This document shows, one piece after another, positions 31,522 to 41,545 of a DNA stretch of 64,000 bases. Both the position numbers and the translations under genes were made by a program. The notes under the pieces were generated by a model, which was not told where the DNA came from, did not search any database, and saw only the letters and a list, made by a program, of their open reading frames with translations. The stretch comes from Azophilus sp026709365 (lineage in GTDB: Bacteria > Pseudomonadota > Gammaproteobacteria > Pseudomonadales > Azotimanducaceae). The DNA is taken from contig OZ241345.1 in NCBI GenBank assembly GCA_965200175.1, forward strand, positions 496,001 through 560,000. The letters run 5' to 3'. The stretch's first letter is position 1. Each line of letters starts with the position of its first letter.

Positions 31522-32961
31522 CTAGGCGGCGGTGCCGCCGATGGTGATCTCGTCCACCAGCAGGGTGGGTTGGCCAACGCCCACCGGAACGCTCTGGCCG
31601 TCCTTGCCGCACACGCCGACGCCGGGGTCCAGGCTGAGGTCGTTGCCGACCATGGACACCCGGGTCATGACCTCCGGGCCGTTGCCGATCAGGGTGGCGC
31701 CGCGAATCGGCCGGGTGACCTTGCCGTTCTCGATCAAATAGGCTTCGGTGGCGGAGAACACGAACCGGCCTGAGGTGATATCGACTTGGCCACCGCCAAA
31801 GTTGACGGCGTAAACGCCCTTGGGGCAGGCGGCAATGATCTCGGCGGGATCCGCATCGCCCGGCTGCATGAAGGTGTTGGTCATGCGCGGCATGGGCTGG
31901 TGGGCGTAGGACTGGCGGCGCCCGTTGCCGGTGGCGGCGGCGCCCGTCAGGCGGGCGTTCAGCTTGTCCTGCATGTAGCCCTTGAGGATGCCGTTTTCGA
32001 TCAGCACGGTGGGCTCGGTCGGCGTTCCCTCGTCGTCCACGGTCAGGGAGCCTCGGCGGTTGGGCAAGGTGCCGTCGTCGATGACCGTGCAGTGCGCGGA
32101 GGCGACCTGCTCGCCGATGCGGTTGGCGAACGCCGAGCTGCCCTTGCGGTTGAAGTCGCCCTCCAAGCCGTGGCCGACCGCCTCGTGCAGCAACACGCCC
32201 GGCCAACCCGGGGCAAGGACAACGGGCATGGGTCCGGCCGGCGCGTCCACCGCGTCGAGGTTGACCAGGGCGCACCGCACCGCCTCCTCGGCGAGGTCCT
32301 CCGGCCATTCGTGGCTGAACGACGACAGCGGGCGGCGCCCGCCGCCGCCGGCGAAGCCCCGCTCGCGGCGCTGCCCCTCGGCAACGATGACCGAGACGTC
32401 AAGCCGAACCAAGGGCCGGGCATCGGCCGCCCAGGCGCCGTCCGTGGCCATCACCAGCATGGTCTCGAAGTTCAGGGAAAGGCGCACGTTGACTTGCTGC
32501 ACCCGGTTGTCCATGCGCCGCGCCGCTTGATCGGCGCGCTCCAGCAGCGCCACCTTGGCGCGCTCCCCAAGCGCCGCGATGGGGTTGCCCTGGTCGTGGA
32601 CGGGTGCGGCCTCGGTGGATGCCAAGGCCCTGACCTGCCGTTCGCCGCCCGCCCGGGTGATGGAGCGGGCGGCCTCCACCGCATGGGCCAAGCCTTCGGG
32701 ACGGATGTCCTCCGCATAGGCGGCGCCGGTCCTCTCGCCGCTGAGCGCGCGCGCCCCCAAGCCCCGGTCGAGGCTGAAGGCGCCGTCCTTGACGATGCCG
32801 TCCTCCAGCGCCCAGCTCTCCGAGATGCGGTGCTGCAGGAACAGCTCGCCCAGATCGGCGCCCGCCCCGGCCAAGCGCCCGAGCGCCCTGTCGGCATCCT
32901 GGCGGCTCAGGCCGGCGGGTTCGAGCAGCGTCCGCTCCGCCTCGCTGATCAAGCGGCTCAT
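31522..32961 (-). CDS. tldD: TldD metalloprotease
   Basis: 479 aa catalytic subunit of TldD/E. The zinc motif HEAVGHGLEGDF is at residues 259-270 (HExxxH at 259-264), preceded by VVLAPGWPGVLLHE. Further family blocks: GTLPNRRGSLTVDDEGTP, NGRRQSYAHQPMPRMTNTF and FGGGQVDITSGRFVFSATEAYLIENGKV. The start overlaps the yhdP stop by four bases, and it is part of the mreB-to-pmbA block. In Pseudomonas a nitrilase-type gene and yjgA also sit here; both are missing. Confidence 0.95.
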   Translation of the reverse strand: MSRLISEAERTLLEPAGLSRQDADRALGRLAGAGADLGELFLQHRISESWALEDGIVKDGAFSLDRGLGARALSGERTGAAYAEDIRPEGLAHAVEAARSITRAGGERQVRALASTEAAPVHDQGNPIAALGERAKVALLERADQAARRMDNRVQQVNVRLSLNFETMLVMATDGAWAADARPLVRLDVSVIVAEGQRRERGFAGGGGRRPLSSFSHEWPEDLAEEAVRCALVNLDAVDAPAGPMPVVLAPGWPGVLLHEAVGHGLEGDFNRKGSSAFANRIGEQVASAHCTVIDDGTLPNRRGSLTVDDEGTPTEPTVLIENGILKGYMQDKLNARLTGAAATGNGRRQSYAHQPMPRMTNTFMQPGDADPAEIIAACPKGVYAVNFGGGQVDITSGRFVFSATEAYLIENGKVTRPIRGATLIGNGPEVMTRVSMVGNDLSLDPGVGVCGKDGQSVPVGVGQPTLLVDEITIGGTAA

Positions 32962-35900
32962 CGTCCTCCCTCCTCGGCGCCTTGGCCCTGCGCCTGTTGG
33001 TAAGCCTGCACATTATCGTCCCAAATGCCCACAAACCTCACCTCCGGATCGTCCCAGGAGCCGCTGATCTGGTACTTGGCGGTGCTGAGCTGCTTGATCG
33101 GCTTCTTCAGCGCCTGCTGCCCGGCGAGCACCGCGAGCCCGGCCACCGGATTGGCCAGCGAGACGTACACCGCATACCAAGGCAGGCTGTCGCTGACCGG
33201 CAGCGTTACGATCATTTCGTTGTCGTTCATCACGCCATCGACCAAGTTGATGCTGCCGCCCATCTTGAAGTCGGATCCGGAGCCCTTCATCTTCGCCGGC
33301 TCCACGAACTCCAGGGTGCCGACGGTGAGCTTGGTGTCGGCCGTCAGCGTGTCGAAGCTGACGCCGTCGCCGGTTAGGTCCTTGAAGTTGAAGTTCATGC
33401 GCTTGAGGACAGTGTTGAAGTTCAGGAGGCCGAGCAGGCGGGTGCCCGCCCCGCCGTCCACCTCAATGAAATGGCCGTTGGTGGCGCGGAAGTAGGCCCT
33501 GCCGGTCAGGCCGTTGATGGTGACGTTCAGGGGCGAACCCGGCCAGCTGGCGTCCAAGTGCAGTTCGGCGGATTCGGAGCGCAGGCTGGGTTCGTAGTCC
33601 CACTGCGGCAGAACCTCCTCAAGGTCCGCCATGACCAGCTGGGCCTGCGCCTCGCTGCGGTCGCTGTCCCGGTGCCAGAAGACGCCGCCCGGCGCGCTGA
33701 TGGCCGTGTCCTTCACCAGCGCCTCCAGGCCGTCGAACAGGACGCCGTCCGGGCGATGCCGAATCGCGAACGACCAGCGGCCGAAGTCCTCCTCGCCGAA
33801 GCGCAGCGAATCGATTTGCACGTCCGCCTCCGGCAGTTGGTCGATGATGGCGACGTCGAGGGGGTCCTCCTCATCCTCGCTCCCGGCCGCTTCGTCCGGC
33901 GGCAGGATGATGCGCTCGAAGTGCAGCTTCAGCGGCCCGGCGCCGGCATCCTCAAGCCGTCCCTTCAAGTCCTCGCCGTCGAAGGCCAGGCGCGTACGCC
34001 CGTCCCGATAGGTGCCGCTTAAGGCAACGCGCTCGAAGGCCGTGTCCTCAATCGTCAGTCGGCCCGCCTCAAACCCAACCAGCCGCCAAGGGGCCGGAAA
34101 CTCGAAAGCCTCCGCCCCGCCGGTCCACTCCCGCACATCCACTTGCGGCGTGTCGCCGGTGATGACCACCTCATCGGCGGCAAGCGGCACCGGCGGCGGC
34201 GGACGGCGCACGCCCAAGGCGCCGCGCAAGGGCGCCTCGTCGATGTGCAGCCAGCCCTCGACCGGGCCGTGCTCGAAGTCCATGGCGACGAAGTCATCCA
34301 GAAAGCGCAGGCGGGCGCGGGTGGCGCGCTCATCATCCGCTGCCTTGCCAAACTCCCCCGGCAGATCAATGGCGACCCCTTCCAGGGCGGTCGCAACGGT
34401 GAGGCTGGGGGGGCGGTCATCAGGGGAAAGCGAGACGGTTGCGTCAAAGCGGAAGCGGCCGGAGGCCACCCCGAGGTCCGCCATGTCGGCGAGCCGATAG
34501 ACATCCCGCACGGCGGCGTCGCCGGATACGGCAAAGTTGATCAAGCCGTCCTCGGCGCTGGCGGTCACCGTCGATGGATGGCCGAACAGCGTGGCCGCCA
34601 TCGGCGGCGAACTCAGGCCGTAGGGATAGCGGTAAGTGAGCTCGCCGGTCAGGTCGGCTACGGCGAGGCGGTAGTCGGGCAGGTTCAGGCTGGCGCCGGC
34701 AAAGCCGAACTGCGCCTGCGCGGCCAGCGGCGCCCCGGCGCGCCCCTCATCCAGCGGCACGAAGAAGCGGCCGCTCAGTTCCAGGTCGCCCGCCCCGTCC
34801 CAGTCGGGCGCCACGAAGCTCATCCACTGGGCAAGAGGCGAGGCGCGAACGTAGTCGAAGGCGGCGCCCGGCGAGGTCCGCGCCTGCAGCTCGAACTCGG
34901 CGAAGGCGCCGTTACGGCCCACATGGACCCGGCTTTCGCCGAACTCAAGACCCATCGAAGCGGCGGAATCGAGCTGGGCGAACACGCTTTCCCCGGAAAT
35001 CTCGACCGTCCCCTGCGCTCGCGAGACCAGCGGCCAATCAGCGTGAAAGCGCACCTCGCCGCCGCTTAGACGGGCGCTGATCGCCGCTCGCCGGGAATGG
35101 TCGTCGGGCTGGGTGTGGACCTGGCCCTGATAGGCGAGCGTAAGCCCCGCAAACTTGCCCTTTTGGGGGCCTTCGCGGAGCCAACGCTTGAGATCCTCGG
35201 GCAGCGTGCGGGGAATGTAGGCATCGGCCGGGATCGACAGGCGGTCCAGATTCAGCACCATCGCCAAGCGTTGGTCAAAGTGGCCTTGGGGACGGCTGAG
35301 CGCGAGGGTTCCGGCCAGGCGCCCATCTGGAACGTCCACCCGCAGCAAGGGGGAGCGCAAGCCGAAGTAGCCTTCCTGAAACCAGACTTGAAGCTGCCCC
35401 TGCACATCGGTCAGCCGCCAAGGGCCTGCGAAGGTGTCGGCAAAGTGAACCGCCATCGATTCCGAATTCAGCGTCGCGAGCAGTCCGTTTTGATGCCCGA
35501 CGAGCGAGCCGCTGGCATCGCGCAGCATGGGCAGGCCTCGATGGGCCGCCGTTTGCAGGCCGTTGAAGGAGGCGCTGTAGGCGGCGCCTTCAGCGCTGTA
35601 GGCCAAGTGGATGTTGCGCAGGACGCCGCGGGGATCGGCGCCCCTGATCCAGGCGGCAACCCCGCTGTCGTCGGGCAGCGCTCCGGTGAGGAACCGGCTC
35701 AGTTCGGCCAACGACAACTCATCGATCCAAGCCCGGACGCGACCCTCGCCGACCCGCGCCCGCAGCGGGCGCAGCTGCAGAGCCGATTCCCCGGTCTGGA
35801 GCCGAGCCCCGGGGACGACGGCGTGGTGGACGCCATCCCGAGTGGCCACGGCCAGGCGCGCTTCGAGACGGGCGCCGGGCTCCTCGCCGCCAGCGCCGCG

Positions 35901-36686
35901 CAGTTGCTCGGCATGCAGGATGAGTTCGCCGCCGCCAACGCCATCTCGCTCGGTCCATTGGCCCTCGGCGGCGATGGCCAGGGCCTGCCCGAGGTTCGGC
36001 AAGCCGAGGTAGGCCAGCGGCAGGCTCAATTGGCCTTGCAGGGACAGGTGGCTCTGCGCTGGGGGCGGTGACCAGCGGTGGGGCCACCGGCGCCAGTGCA
36101 GGCGCACCAAGCAATCATTCGCGTGGCCGCAGCCCGGATTGGCGGCCTGAACGTCGAAGCCGTGCGAGCCGTCGCGGTTGAAGCCGAGCACCTCCACGTC
36201 CAAGGCGCTGTCCGGATCGCCCGCAACCTTGATGCGGCCCCTGAATCGAATCTCATCGGTGTAGTTGATGAGCCCCAGCCAGTCGATTCCCAAGGCTTCC
36301 CGCGCCGACCCGGCCAAACCCCAGCCGCGGTCGTCTCGGACCAGCTCCAGATCGGCGCGCTCGACGAACAGGCGTTGCATGATCCAGCGGGAGCGCAGCA
36401 CGGTCTCGGGCCAATCGAGCTCGATGAGCACCTGCTCCATGAAGCCGGCGGGCAGTTCAACGCGCGCCGCCCGCACCACCGGATTGAAACCCTGCCAGTC
36501 GCCGCGCAGGCCGCTGATGGTGACGCCTTCGCCAAGGTAGGCGCCAAGCGCGCCCTCAAAGTCGTCAAGCAGCCAAGCACCGAACCGGCCAAGGCTTAGC
36601 AGCAACGCCGCGGCCAAGGCGAGCGCAGCCAAGTACCTGGCCAGCGGATGGGCCAGCCAACGGCGGAGAAGGGTTGCGGCGCTCAA
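32958..36686 (-). CDS. yhdP: YhdP, AsmA-like envelope lipid-transport protein
   Basis: Very large protein (1242 aa). One N-terminal transmembrane helix (about residues 16-34, YLAALALAAALLLSLG) and a long periplasmic part with DUF3971 and AsmA-like C-terminal domains (GRAYFRATNGHFIEVDGGAGTRLLGLLNFNTVLKRMNF near the end). YhdP, TamB and YdbH share phospholipid transport to the outer membrane. Located between rng and tldD as in E. coli and Pseudomonas. Six bases separate it from rng. Confidence 0.93.
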   Translation of the reverse strand: MSAATLLRRWLAHPLARYLAALALAAALLLSLGRFGAWLLDDFEGALGAYLGEGVTISGLRGDWQGFNPVVRAARVELPAGFMEQVLIELDWPETVLRSRWIMQRLFVERADLELVRDDRGWGLAGSAREALGIDWLGLINYTDEIRFRGRIKVAGDPDSALDVEVLGFNRDGSHGFDVQAANPGCGHANDCLVRLHWRRWPHRWSPPPAQSHLSLQGQLSLPLAYLGLPNLGQALAIAAEGQWTERDGVGGGELILHAEQLRGAGGEEPGARLEARLAVATRDGVHHAVVPGARLQTGESALQLRPLRARVGEGRVRAWIDELSLAELSRFLTGALPDDSGVAAWIRGADPRGVLRNIHLAYSAEGAAYSASFNGLQTAAHRGLPMLRDASGSLVGHQNGLLATLNSESMAVHFADTFAGPWRLTDVQGQLQVWFQEGYFGLRSPLLRVDVPDGRLAGTLALSRPQGHFDQRLAMVLNLDRLSIPADAYIPRTLPEDLKRWLREGPQKGKFAGLTLAYQGQVHTQPDDHSRRAAISARLSGGEVRFHADWPLVSRAQGTVEISGESVFAQLDSAASMGLEFGESRVHVGRNGAFAEFELQARTSPGAAFDYVRASPLAQWMSFVAPDWDGAGDLELSGRFFVPLDEGRAGAPLAAQAQFGFAGASLNLPDYRLAVADLTGELTYRYPYGLSSPPMAATLFGHPSTVTASAEDGLINFAVSGDAAVRDVYRLADMADLGVASGRFRFDATVSLSPDDRPPSLTVATALEGVAIDLPGEFGKAADDERATRARLRFLDDFVAMDFEHGPVEGWLHIDEAPLRGALGVRRPPPPVPLAADEVVITGDTPQVDVREWTGGAEAFEFPAPWRLVGFEAGRLTIEDTAFERVALSGTYRDGRTRLAFDGEDLKGRLEDAGAGPLKLHFERIILPPDEAAGSEDEEDPLDVAIIDQLPEADVQIDSLRFGEEDFGRWSFAIRHRPDGVLFDGLEALVKDTAISAPGGVFWHRDSDRSEAQAQLVMADLEEVLPQWDYEPSLRSESAELHLDASWPGSPLNVTINGLTGRAYFRATNGHFIEVDGGAGTRLLGLLNFNTVLKRMNFNFKDLTGDGVSFDTLTADTKLTVGTLEFVEPAKMKGSGSDFKMGGSINLVDGVMNDNEMIVTLPVSDSLPWYAVYVSLANPVAGLAVLAGQQALKKPIKQLSTAKYQISGSWDDPEVRFVGIWDDNVQAYQQAQGQGAEEGGR

Positions 36687-36692
36687 CGACGG

Positions 36693-38189
36693 TTACCGGC
36701 CGGCTTCTTGCAGAACCACCACGTCGAACTGGTTGGGGCCATAGCAAGGCTCCACTTGAATGCGTATCTCCCGCCCCACGCGGCTCGAAACGGCGGCGAG
36801 ATGGTCGGCGTCCTCGTCGAGCAGGCGGTCCACCACCGTCTCGGGCGCTCGGATCAGGTACTCCCGGGCGCTTGGCGAACAAGCGGTGCGGGCGTCATGC
36901 AGAATGGCGCGGAAGATTTCGGCGCAGATGGTCTCGCTGGTCTTGGTCAGCCCGCCGCCGCGGCAAAGCGGGCAGGGTTCGCAAAGCTGACGGGCGAGGC
37001 TTTCCCGGGTCCGCTTGCGGCTCATCTGCACCAGCCCCAAGGACGAGAACCCCTCGAAGGCCAGCCGGGCCCGGTCTCCCTCGCTGGCCTTTTCCAAGGC
37101 CCTGAGCACGTTGCGCTGATGCTCCGGGCTTTCCATGTCGATGAAGTCGATGATGATGATGCCGCCCAGGTTGCGCAGGCGAAGCTGGTGCGGAATCACG
37201 CTGGCCGCTTCCAAATTGGTTCGATAGACGGTCTCCTCGAAACGGCTGCCGCCGAGAAAGCTGCCGGTGTTGACATCGATGGTGACCATGGCTTCGGTTT
37301 GCTCGATCACCAGGAAGCCGCCGCACTTCATCTCCACTCTAGGCAGCAGGGCGCGGGCGACCTCATCCTCAATGCCGTAGCGGTCAAACAGGGGCCGCGG
37401 CTCGCAGTAGTGCTCCACGTGACGGGCGACCTCCGGCAGGAATTGGGCGGCGAAGCCGGCGGCGTGGCGGCAGGTGCGCTCGTCGTCGATGCGCATCCTG
37501 GTCAAGTCGGGACCGGCCAAATCGCGCAGCAGGCGGATGTGCAGCGGCAACTCCTCGTGCAGCGGCGACGGGCCTCGGAGTTCGGCTCGCTTGGCGGCCA
37601 TGGCGCCCCAAACCTGCAGCAGCCGGGCCATGTCGGATTCGATGACCTCGGCGTCAACGCCCTCGCTGACGGTTCTTGCAATAAAGCCCATCGAGGTGTC
37701 CAGCTTGCGTTGCGCTTCGCAGATGATCCCGCGCAGCCGCTCCCGCTCGGCCTCCTCCTCAATGCGTTGCGAAATGCCGATTTGACTGCCGAGCGGCATC
37801 AACACCGCATAGCGCGCGGCGACCGAGACCTCCGCCGTCAGCCTCACGCCCTTGCTGGAGATGGGGTCCTTGGTGACCTGCACCAACAGCTCCTGCCCTT
37901 CGTGGACCAGATCGCGGATGTCCGGCAGCGGATGGTCGCCTGCGACATCCCGCGCCCCAACCGAGGGCACCAGATTGCGCACATGGAGGAATCCGGGTCG
38001 TTCCAAGCCCACATCGACAAAAGCGGCCTGCATGCCGGCAACGATGCGCTCGACCCGACCGAGATAGATGTTGCCCGTGTAGCTGTAGCCGCTCGACCGC
38101 GCGATGTGGAGTTCCTGCAGGACGCCGTCCTGGAGCAGCGCAGCCCGGGTTTCAAACGGGTTGACGTTGATCAGCAGCTCTTCGGACAT
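36693..38189 (-). CDS. rng: Ribonuclease G
   Basis: RNase E/G family endoribonuclease (498 aa) that matures the 5' end of 16S rRNA and degrades mRNA. The N-terminal S1 domain (NIYLGRVERIVAGMQAAFVDVGLERPGFLHV), DNase I-like core with catalytic Asp in TIDVNTGSFLGG and IIIIDFIDME, and the zinc-link CEPCPLCRGGG (CPxCxG type) are visible. As in RNase G there is no long C-terminal scaffold. Separated from maf by 183 bases with a short hairpin GCCTTCGG/CCGAAGGC (38332-38351). Confidence 0.95.
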   Translation of the reverse strand: MSEELLINVNPFETRAALLQDGVLQELHIARSSGYSYTGNIYLGRVERIVAGMQAAFVDVGLERPGFLHVRNLVPSVGARDVAGDHPLPDIRDLVHEGQELLVQVTKDPISSKGVRLTAEVSVAARYAVLMPLGSQIGISQRIEEEAERERLRGIICEAQRKLDTSMGFIARTVSEGVDAEVIESDMARLLQVWGAMAAKRAELRGPSPLHEELPLHIRLLRDLAGPDLTRMRIDDERTCRHAAGFAAQFLPEVARHVEHYCEPRPLFDRYGIEDEVARALLPRVEMKCGGFLVIEQTEAMVTIDVNTGSFLGGSRFEETVYRTNLEAASVIPHQLRLRNLGGIIIIDFIDMESPEHQRNVLRALEKASEGDRARLAFEGFSSLGLVQMSRKRTRESLARQLCEPCPLCRGGGLTKTSETICAEIFRAILHDARTACSPSAREYLIRAPETVVDRLLDEDADHLAAVSSRVGREIRIQVEPCYGPNQFDVVVLQEAGR

Positions 38190-38372
38190 CGGCGCCTTCA
38201 GCTAGCCCCGGAGCGGCCCGCCGCCGATGCGGTTGGAACAACTGGCCATTGGCTCAACTGCCTCCGTTCATTCCGTGGAAGCGCTCCATTGCCTGCTCCA
38301 TCCTCAACATGCCCCGCGCTGTTTCCGCAAAGCCTTCGGATGGCCGAAGGCCCTCTTGCCGCTTGCCTTGGG

Positions 38373-38960
38373 TCAGCCCAGCCGGGCGGCCCAAGGGTCG
38401 AATCCAAAGGCGTCGAGCAGCTCCTCGGTCTCCGCGAGCGGCAACCCGACCACCGCGCTGTAACTGCCCTCGATTCGTGTCGCAAATATACTCCCAATGC
38501 CTTGAATGCCATACCCGCCCGCCTTGTCGGCACCCTCGCCGGTGCGCCAGTAGGCGGCGGCCAGGGCTGCGCTGATGGGGCGGAAGCTGACCTTGGTGGC
38601 GACCACGCGGGTTTTGCGCGTCCGGCCGCTGCTCAGGCAAACGGCGGTCAGGACGGTGTGGACGCGCCCGCCGAGCGCCTGCAACGTCGCCGCGCCTTCG
38701 CTGGCATCCCGAGGCTTGCCGAGGACGACGTCATCCAGAACCACAGCGGTGTCAGCGCCGAGCGTCAACCGCTGCGGGCGACCCCCGACGGCGGCTTTGC
38801 TTTGCGCCAGACGCCGCACGTAGTCATGGGGGCTTTCCCCCCGACGCCGGGACTCGTCAACCTTGGGGATGACGACCTCGAAGGGCAAGCCGATCTGCCG
38901 CAGCAGTTCGGCCCGCCGAGGAGAGGCGGAAGCCAGAATGATGGGCTTGCTACTGGTCAA
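38373..38960 (-). CDS. maf: Maf-like nucleotide pyrophosphatase (YhdE type)
   Basis: 195 aa. House-cleaning pyrophosphatase for dTTP/UTP or modified nucleotides. ILASASPRRAELLRQIGLPFEV, ESPHDYVRRLAQSKA, LGADTAVVLDDVVLGKPRD and the C-terminal KAGGYGIQGIGSIFATRIEGSYSAVVGLPL are diagnostic. In Gammaproteobacteria it follows mreD; here the start overlaps the mreD end by 11 bases. Confidence 0.93.
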   Translation of the reverse strand: MTSSKPIILASASPRRAELLRQIGLPFEVVIPKVDESRRRGESPHDYVRRLAQSKAAVGGRPQRLTLGADTAVVLDDVVLGKPRDASEGAATLQALGGRVHTVLTAVCLSSGRTRKTRVVATKVSFRPISAALAAAYWRTGEGADKAGGYGIQGIGSIFATRIEGSYSAVVGLPLAETEELLDAFGFDPWAARLG

Positions 38961-39447
38961 CGCGGAAGTAACGGCATAAGCCCTGCAACGCGGCGCGCAC
39001 CAGTGGCCAAGCCGCGGCGCTGGTCAAGGCGGGGGCCAACATCAGCAGCCCCGAAGGCTCGATTGGCGGCTGGCCGTGGGCAACGTGGCGCACCGCTTCG
39101 CAGGCCGCAACCAAGGCGAAGGCCGCGGCGCATTGCTGGGCAAGGGGGTACATGCGCAGCCTTTGGCGCAGCTGTCGGGCTGCGTAGGCGGCGATGGCGA
39201 ACAACGCTGCGTTCAGGCCCAGTGGGGCGGCGGCCAGCGCATCGAAGCACAGGCCCGCCAGCCAAGCGCCAAGGACGCCCAACGGCTGGGCTTTGGCCAT
39301 GGCCCAAAAGCAGACCGCAAGCAGAACCCAGGCCGGCCGCAGCCAAGCCAGCCAGTCCGGCCAGTCCATCGGCAGGCGTCCGGCGCTGAGCAGCAGTGCC
39401 GCCAACAACGTGACCCAAGCCAGCCAGCGCACGCTCCAAGTGCTCAT
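38950..39447 (-). CDS. mreD: Rod-shape-determining protein MreD
   Basis: 165-aa integral membrane protein with about five hydrophobic segments (WLAWVTLLAALLLSAG, PAWVLLAVCFWAMA, GLNAALFAIAAYAARQL, CAAAFALVAACEAV, TSAAAWPLVRAALQGL). It contains LAGLCFDALAAAPLGLNAALF, the MreD signature. Works with MreB, MreC, RodA and PBP2 in cell-wall elongation. Overlaps mreC by four bases. Confidence 0.9.
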   Translation of the reverse strand: MSTWSVRWLAWVTLLAALLLSAGRLPMDWPDWLAWLRPAWVLLAVCFWAMAKAQPLGVLGAWLAGLCFDALAAAPLGLNAALFAIAAYAARQLRQRLRMYPLAQQCAAAFALVAACEAVRHVAHGQPPIEPSGLLMLAPALTSAAAWPLVRAALQGLCRYFRVDQ

Positions 39448-40370
39448 GGCGGCTCGGCGTCGCTGCTTCGGGATGGCCGGGAACCGTCCCGCAGAGGCTC
39501 CGCGGCTGCCTCGGCGTCAGCGGCATCTCGATCCCCGACAAGCCGGGGGCTGCGAATCACCAAGAGGTGCCGGGCGCGATCCAGCCGGGCGCTGGGGGCG
39601 ACTTCCGCCACCGCAAGGGCGCCCGATGCGTCGGGCGCCACGGACTCGACCGTGCCGACCGGATAGCCCCTCGGGAACCGTCCTCCCAGACCGGAGGTGA
39701 CGATTCGGTCGCCCGGGCTGATGTCGGACGTTATCGGCAGCCCCTCAAGCAGCAGCCGGTCCAGCCGTCCGGTGCCGCCAGCGATGCTGCGCAGGCCGTT
39801 GCGCACCACCTCCACCGGCACGGCATGGCTGGCGTCGGTGATCAGCAGCACTCTGGCGCTGAAGGCGGTGGCGTCCACGATCTGGCCGATCAGCCCGGCG
39901 GCGTCCACCACCGCTTGACTGATGCGCACCCCGTTCCCGGTGCCCTTGTCGATCACCAGCTGGTGGACGTCGGGGTTGGGGGGCACCCCCACCACTTCGG
40001 CGATGAGTGCGGCGCCGGCCACTCGGACGTCGCTGCCCAGCAGCCTGCGCAATTGGTCGTTCTCCGCTTGCAGCGCCAGGAATCCCTGGGCTTGATGGGA
40101 CAAAGCCAGGTTGCTTTGCTCAAGTTCGCCGATGCGGTCCAGCAGCGCCCTGCGGCTGGCCACCAGTTCCCCAACCGCCTTCGCCGTCATGTAGGGCAGC
40201 TCGGCAATGACGAACAGCGGCGCCACAAGGTTGTCCATGAAGCCGCGCACCGGCTTGAGCCGCTGCGTGGCGGAGTCGATCGCAAGGAGAATCGCGGAAG
40301 CCAGGAGCAGGCCGGTCAGCAGATAGCCGGCGCGGGTGTCCCTGACGAACAGCGGCTTCCCGTCCCGCAA
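39444..40370 (-). CDS. mreC: Rod-shape-determining protein MreC
   Basis: 308 aa bitopic inner-membrane protein. One helix near residues 13-30 (LLTGLLLASAILLAI), coiled-coil (RRALLDRIGELEQSNLALSHQAQGFLALQAENDQLRRLLG) and a beta-barrel core (IAEVVGVPPNPDVHQLVIDKGTGNGVRISQAVVDAAGLIGQI, GDRIVTSGLGGRFPRGYPVGTV). A disordered, charged tail of about 30 residues ends the protein. Four bases separate it from mreB. Confidence 0.93.
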   Translation of the reverse strand: MRDGKPLFVRDTRAGYLLTGLLLASAILLAIDSATQRLKPVRGFMDNLVAPLFVIAELPYMTAKAVGELVASRRALLDRIGELEQSNLALSHQAQGFLALQAENDQLRRLLGSDVRVAGAALIAEVVGVPPNPDVHQLVIDKGTGNGVRISQAVVDAAGLIGQIVDATAFSARVLLITDASHAVPVEVVRNGLRSIAGGTGRLDRLLLEGLPITSDISPGDRIVTSGLGGRFPRGYPVGTVESVAPDASGALAVAEVAPSARLDRARHLLVIRSPRLVGDRDAADAEAAAEPLRDGSRPSRSSDAEPP

Positions 40371-40374
40371 ACTC

Positions 40375-41415
40375 CTACTCCGACGACAGCAGGTGGCCGT
40401 AACCCGCCTTGTCCATCATTTCCAAAGCCTTGCCGCCGCCCTGGGCAACGCAGGTCAGCGGATTTTCCGCGACAATCACCGGCAGGCCGGTTTCGTCTCC
40501 GAGCAGCAGATCGAGGTCGCGCAGCAGCGCGCCGCCGCCGGTGAGCACGAAGCCGGTTTCGGCGATGTCCGAGGCGAGTTCCGGGGGGCATTGCTCCAAA
40601 GCGAAGCGAACTGCCTGCACAATCGTCGAAAGGGGCTCCTGAAGCGCCTCCAGGATGTCGTGGCTGTTCAGGGTGAAGGCGCGCGGTATGCCTTCCGCCA
40701 AGTTGCGCCCGCGCACGTCGATCTCCCGCACCTCCTTCTGCTGACGGGCGGCGCCGACCTCCTTTTTCATGCGCTCAGCGGTGGCTTCGCCGATCAGGCT
40801 GCCTTGGGTTCTGCGCACGTAGGTGACGATGGCCTCATCGAAACGGTCTCCGCCGACCCGCACGGTATCGGAATAGACGATGCCGTTGAGGGAGATGATG
40901 GCGATCTCGGTGGTGCCGCCGCCGATGTCAACCACCATGGTGCCCACCGCCTCATGCACCGGCAAGCCAGCACCGATGGCCGCCGCCATCGGCTCCTCGA
41001 TCAGGCGCACGTCCCTGGCGCCCGCCGACAGGGCGCTTTCCCGAATCGCCCGCCGCTCCACTTCGGTTGACTTGCAGGGCACGCAGACCAGCACCCTGGG
41101 GCTCGGGCGAATGAAGGAGTGCTGGTGAACCTTGTTGATGAAATGCTGGAGCAGCTTTTCGGTGACCAGGAAGTCGGCAATCACGCCGTCCTTCAAGGGC
41201 CGCACGGTGGTGATGTCCCCTGGGGTGCGCCCCAGCATCCGCTTGGCGTCAACCCCGACGGCGATGACGGTCTTTTGGGTGCCTTGGGTTCGAACCGCCA
41301 CCACCGAGGGCTCGTCGAGAATGATGCCCTCTTCGCGAACGTAGATCAGGGTATTGGCCGTGCCGAGGTCTATGGAAAGATCCCGGGAGAACATTCCGCG
41401 AATGGATTTGAACAT
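40375..41415 (-). CDS. mreB: Actin-like cell-shape protein MreB
   Basis: 346 aa. MreB filaments direct lateral wall synthesis. Phosphate-binding loop 1 LSIDLGTANTLIYV, connect 1 region, MVVDIGGGTTEIAIISL, and the adenosine motif ETGFVLTGGGALLRDLDLLL are all intact. First gene of the mre block; divergent from gatC with 130 bases between, a lower-GC stretch (AACTGAACTAATCTAACAGC) expected to hold both promoters. Confidence 0.96.
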   Translation of the reverse strand: MFKSIRGMFSRDLSIDLGTANTLIYVREEGIILDEPSVVAVRTQGTQKTVIAVGVDAKRMLGRTPGDITTVRPLKDGVIADFLVTEKLLQHFINKVHQHSFIRPSPRVLVCVPCKSTEVERRAIRESALSAGARDVRLIEEPMAAAIGAGLPVHEAVGTMVVDIGGGTTEIAIISLNGIVYSDTVRVGGDRFDEAIVTYVRRTQGSLIGEATAERMKKEVGAARQQKEVREIDVRGRNLAEGIPRAFTLNSHDILEALQEPLSTIVQAVRFALEQCPPELASDIAETGFVLTGGGALLRDLDLLLGDETGLPVIVAENPLTCVAQGGGKALEMMDKAGYGHLLSSE

Positions 41416-41545
41416 GGATTGCGCCTGATTGTCTCAACGCCGGCGTCCCGGGCCAGACGCCGCGTTAACTGAACTAATCTAACAGCAAAGGGATTTTCAA
41501 GTAAACTCCTATGTTTGCTGCCCTTAGGCAATCAGCAGCGCGGGC

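Noticed and set aside
38190..38372. Small gene between maf and rng
   Set aside because: A short minus-strand frame ends in MLRMEQAMERFHGMNGGS, but it has no conserved start, no ribosome site and overlaps maf in another frame.
36648..39389. 913-residue plus-strand open frame
   Set aside because: It is antisense to yhdP, rng and maf, all of which have full family motifs. Long antisense frames are expected at this GC content.
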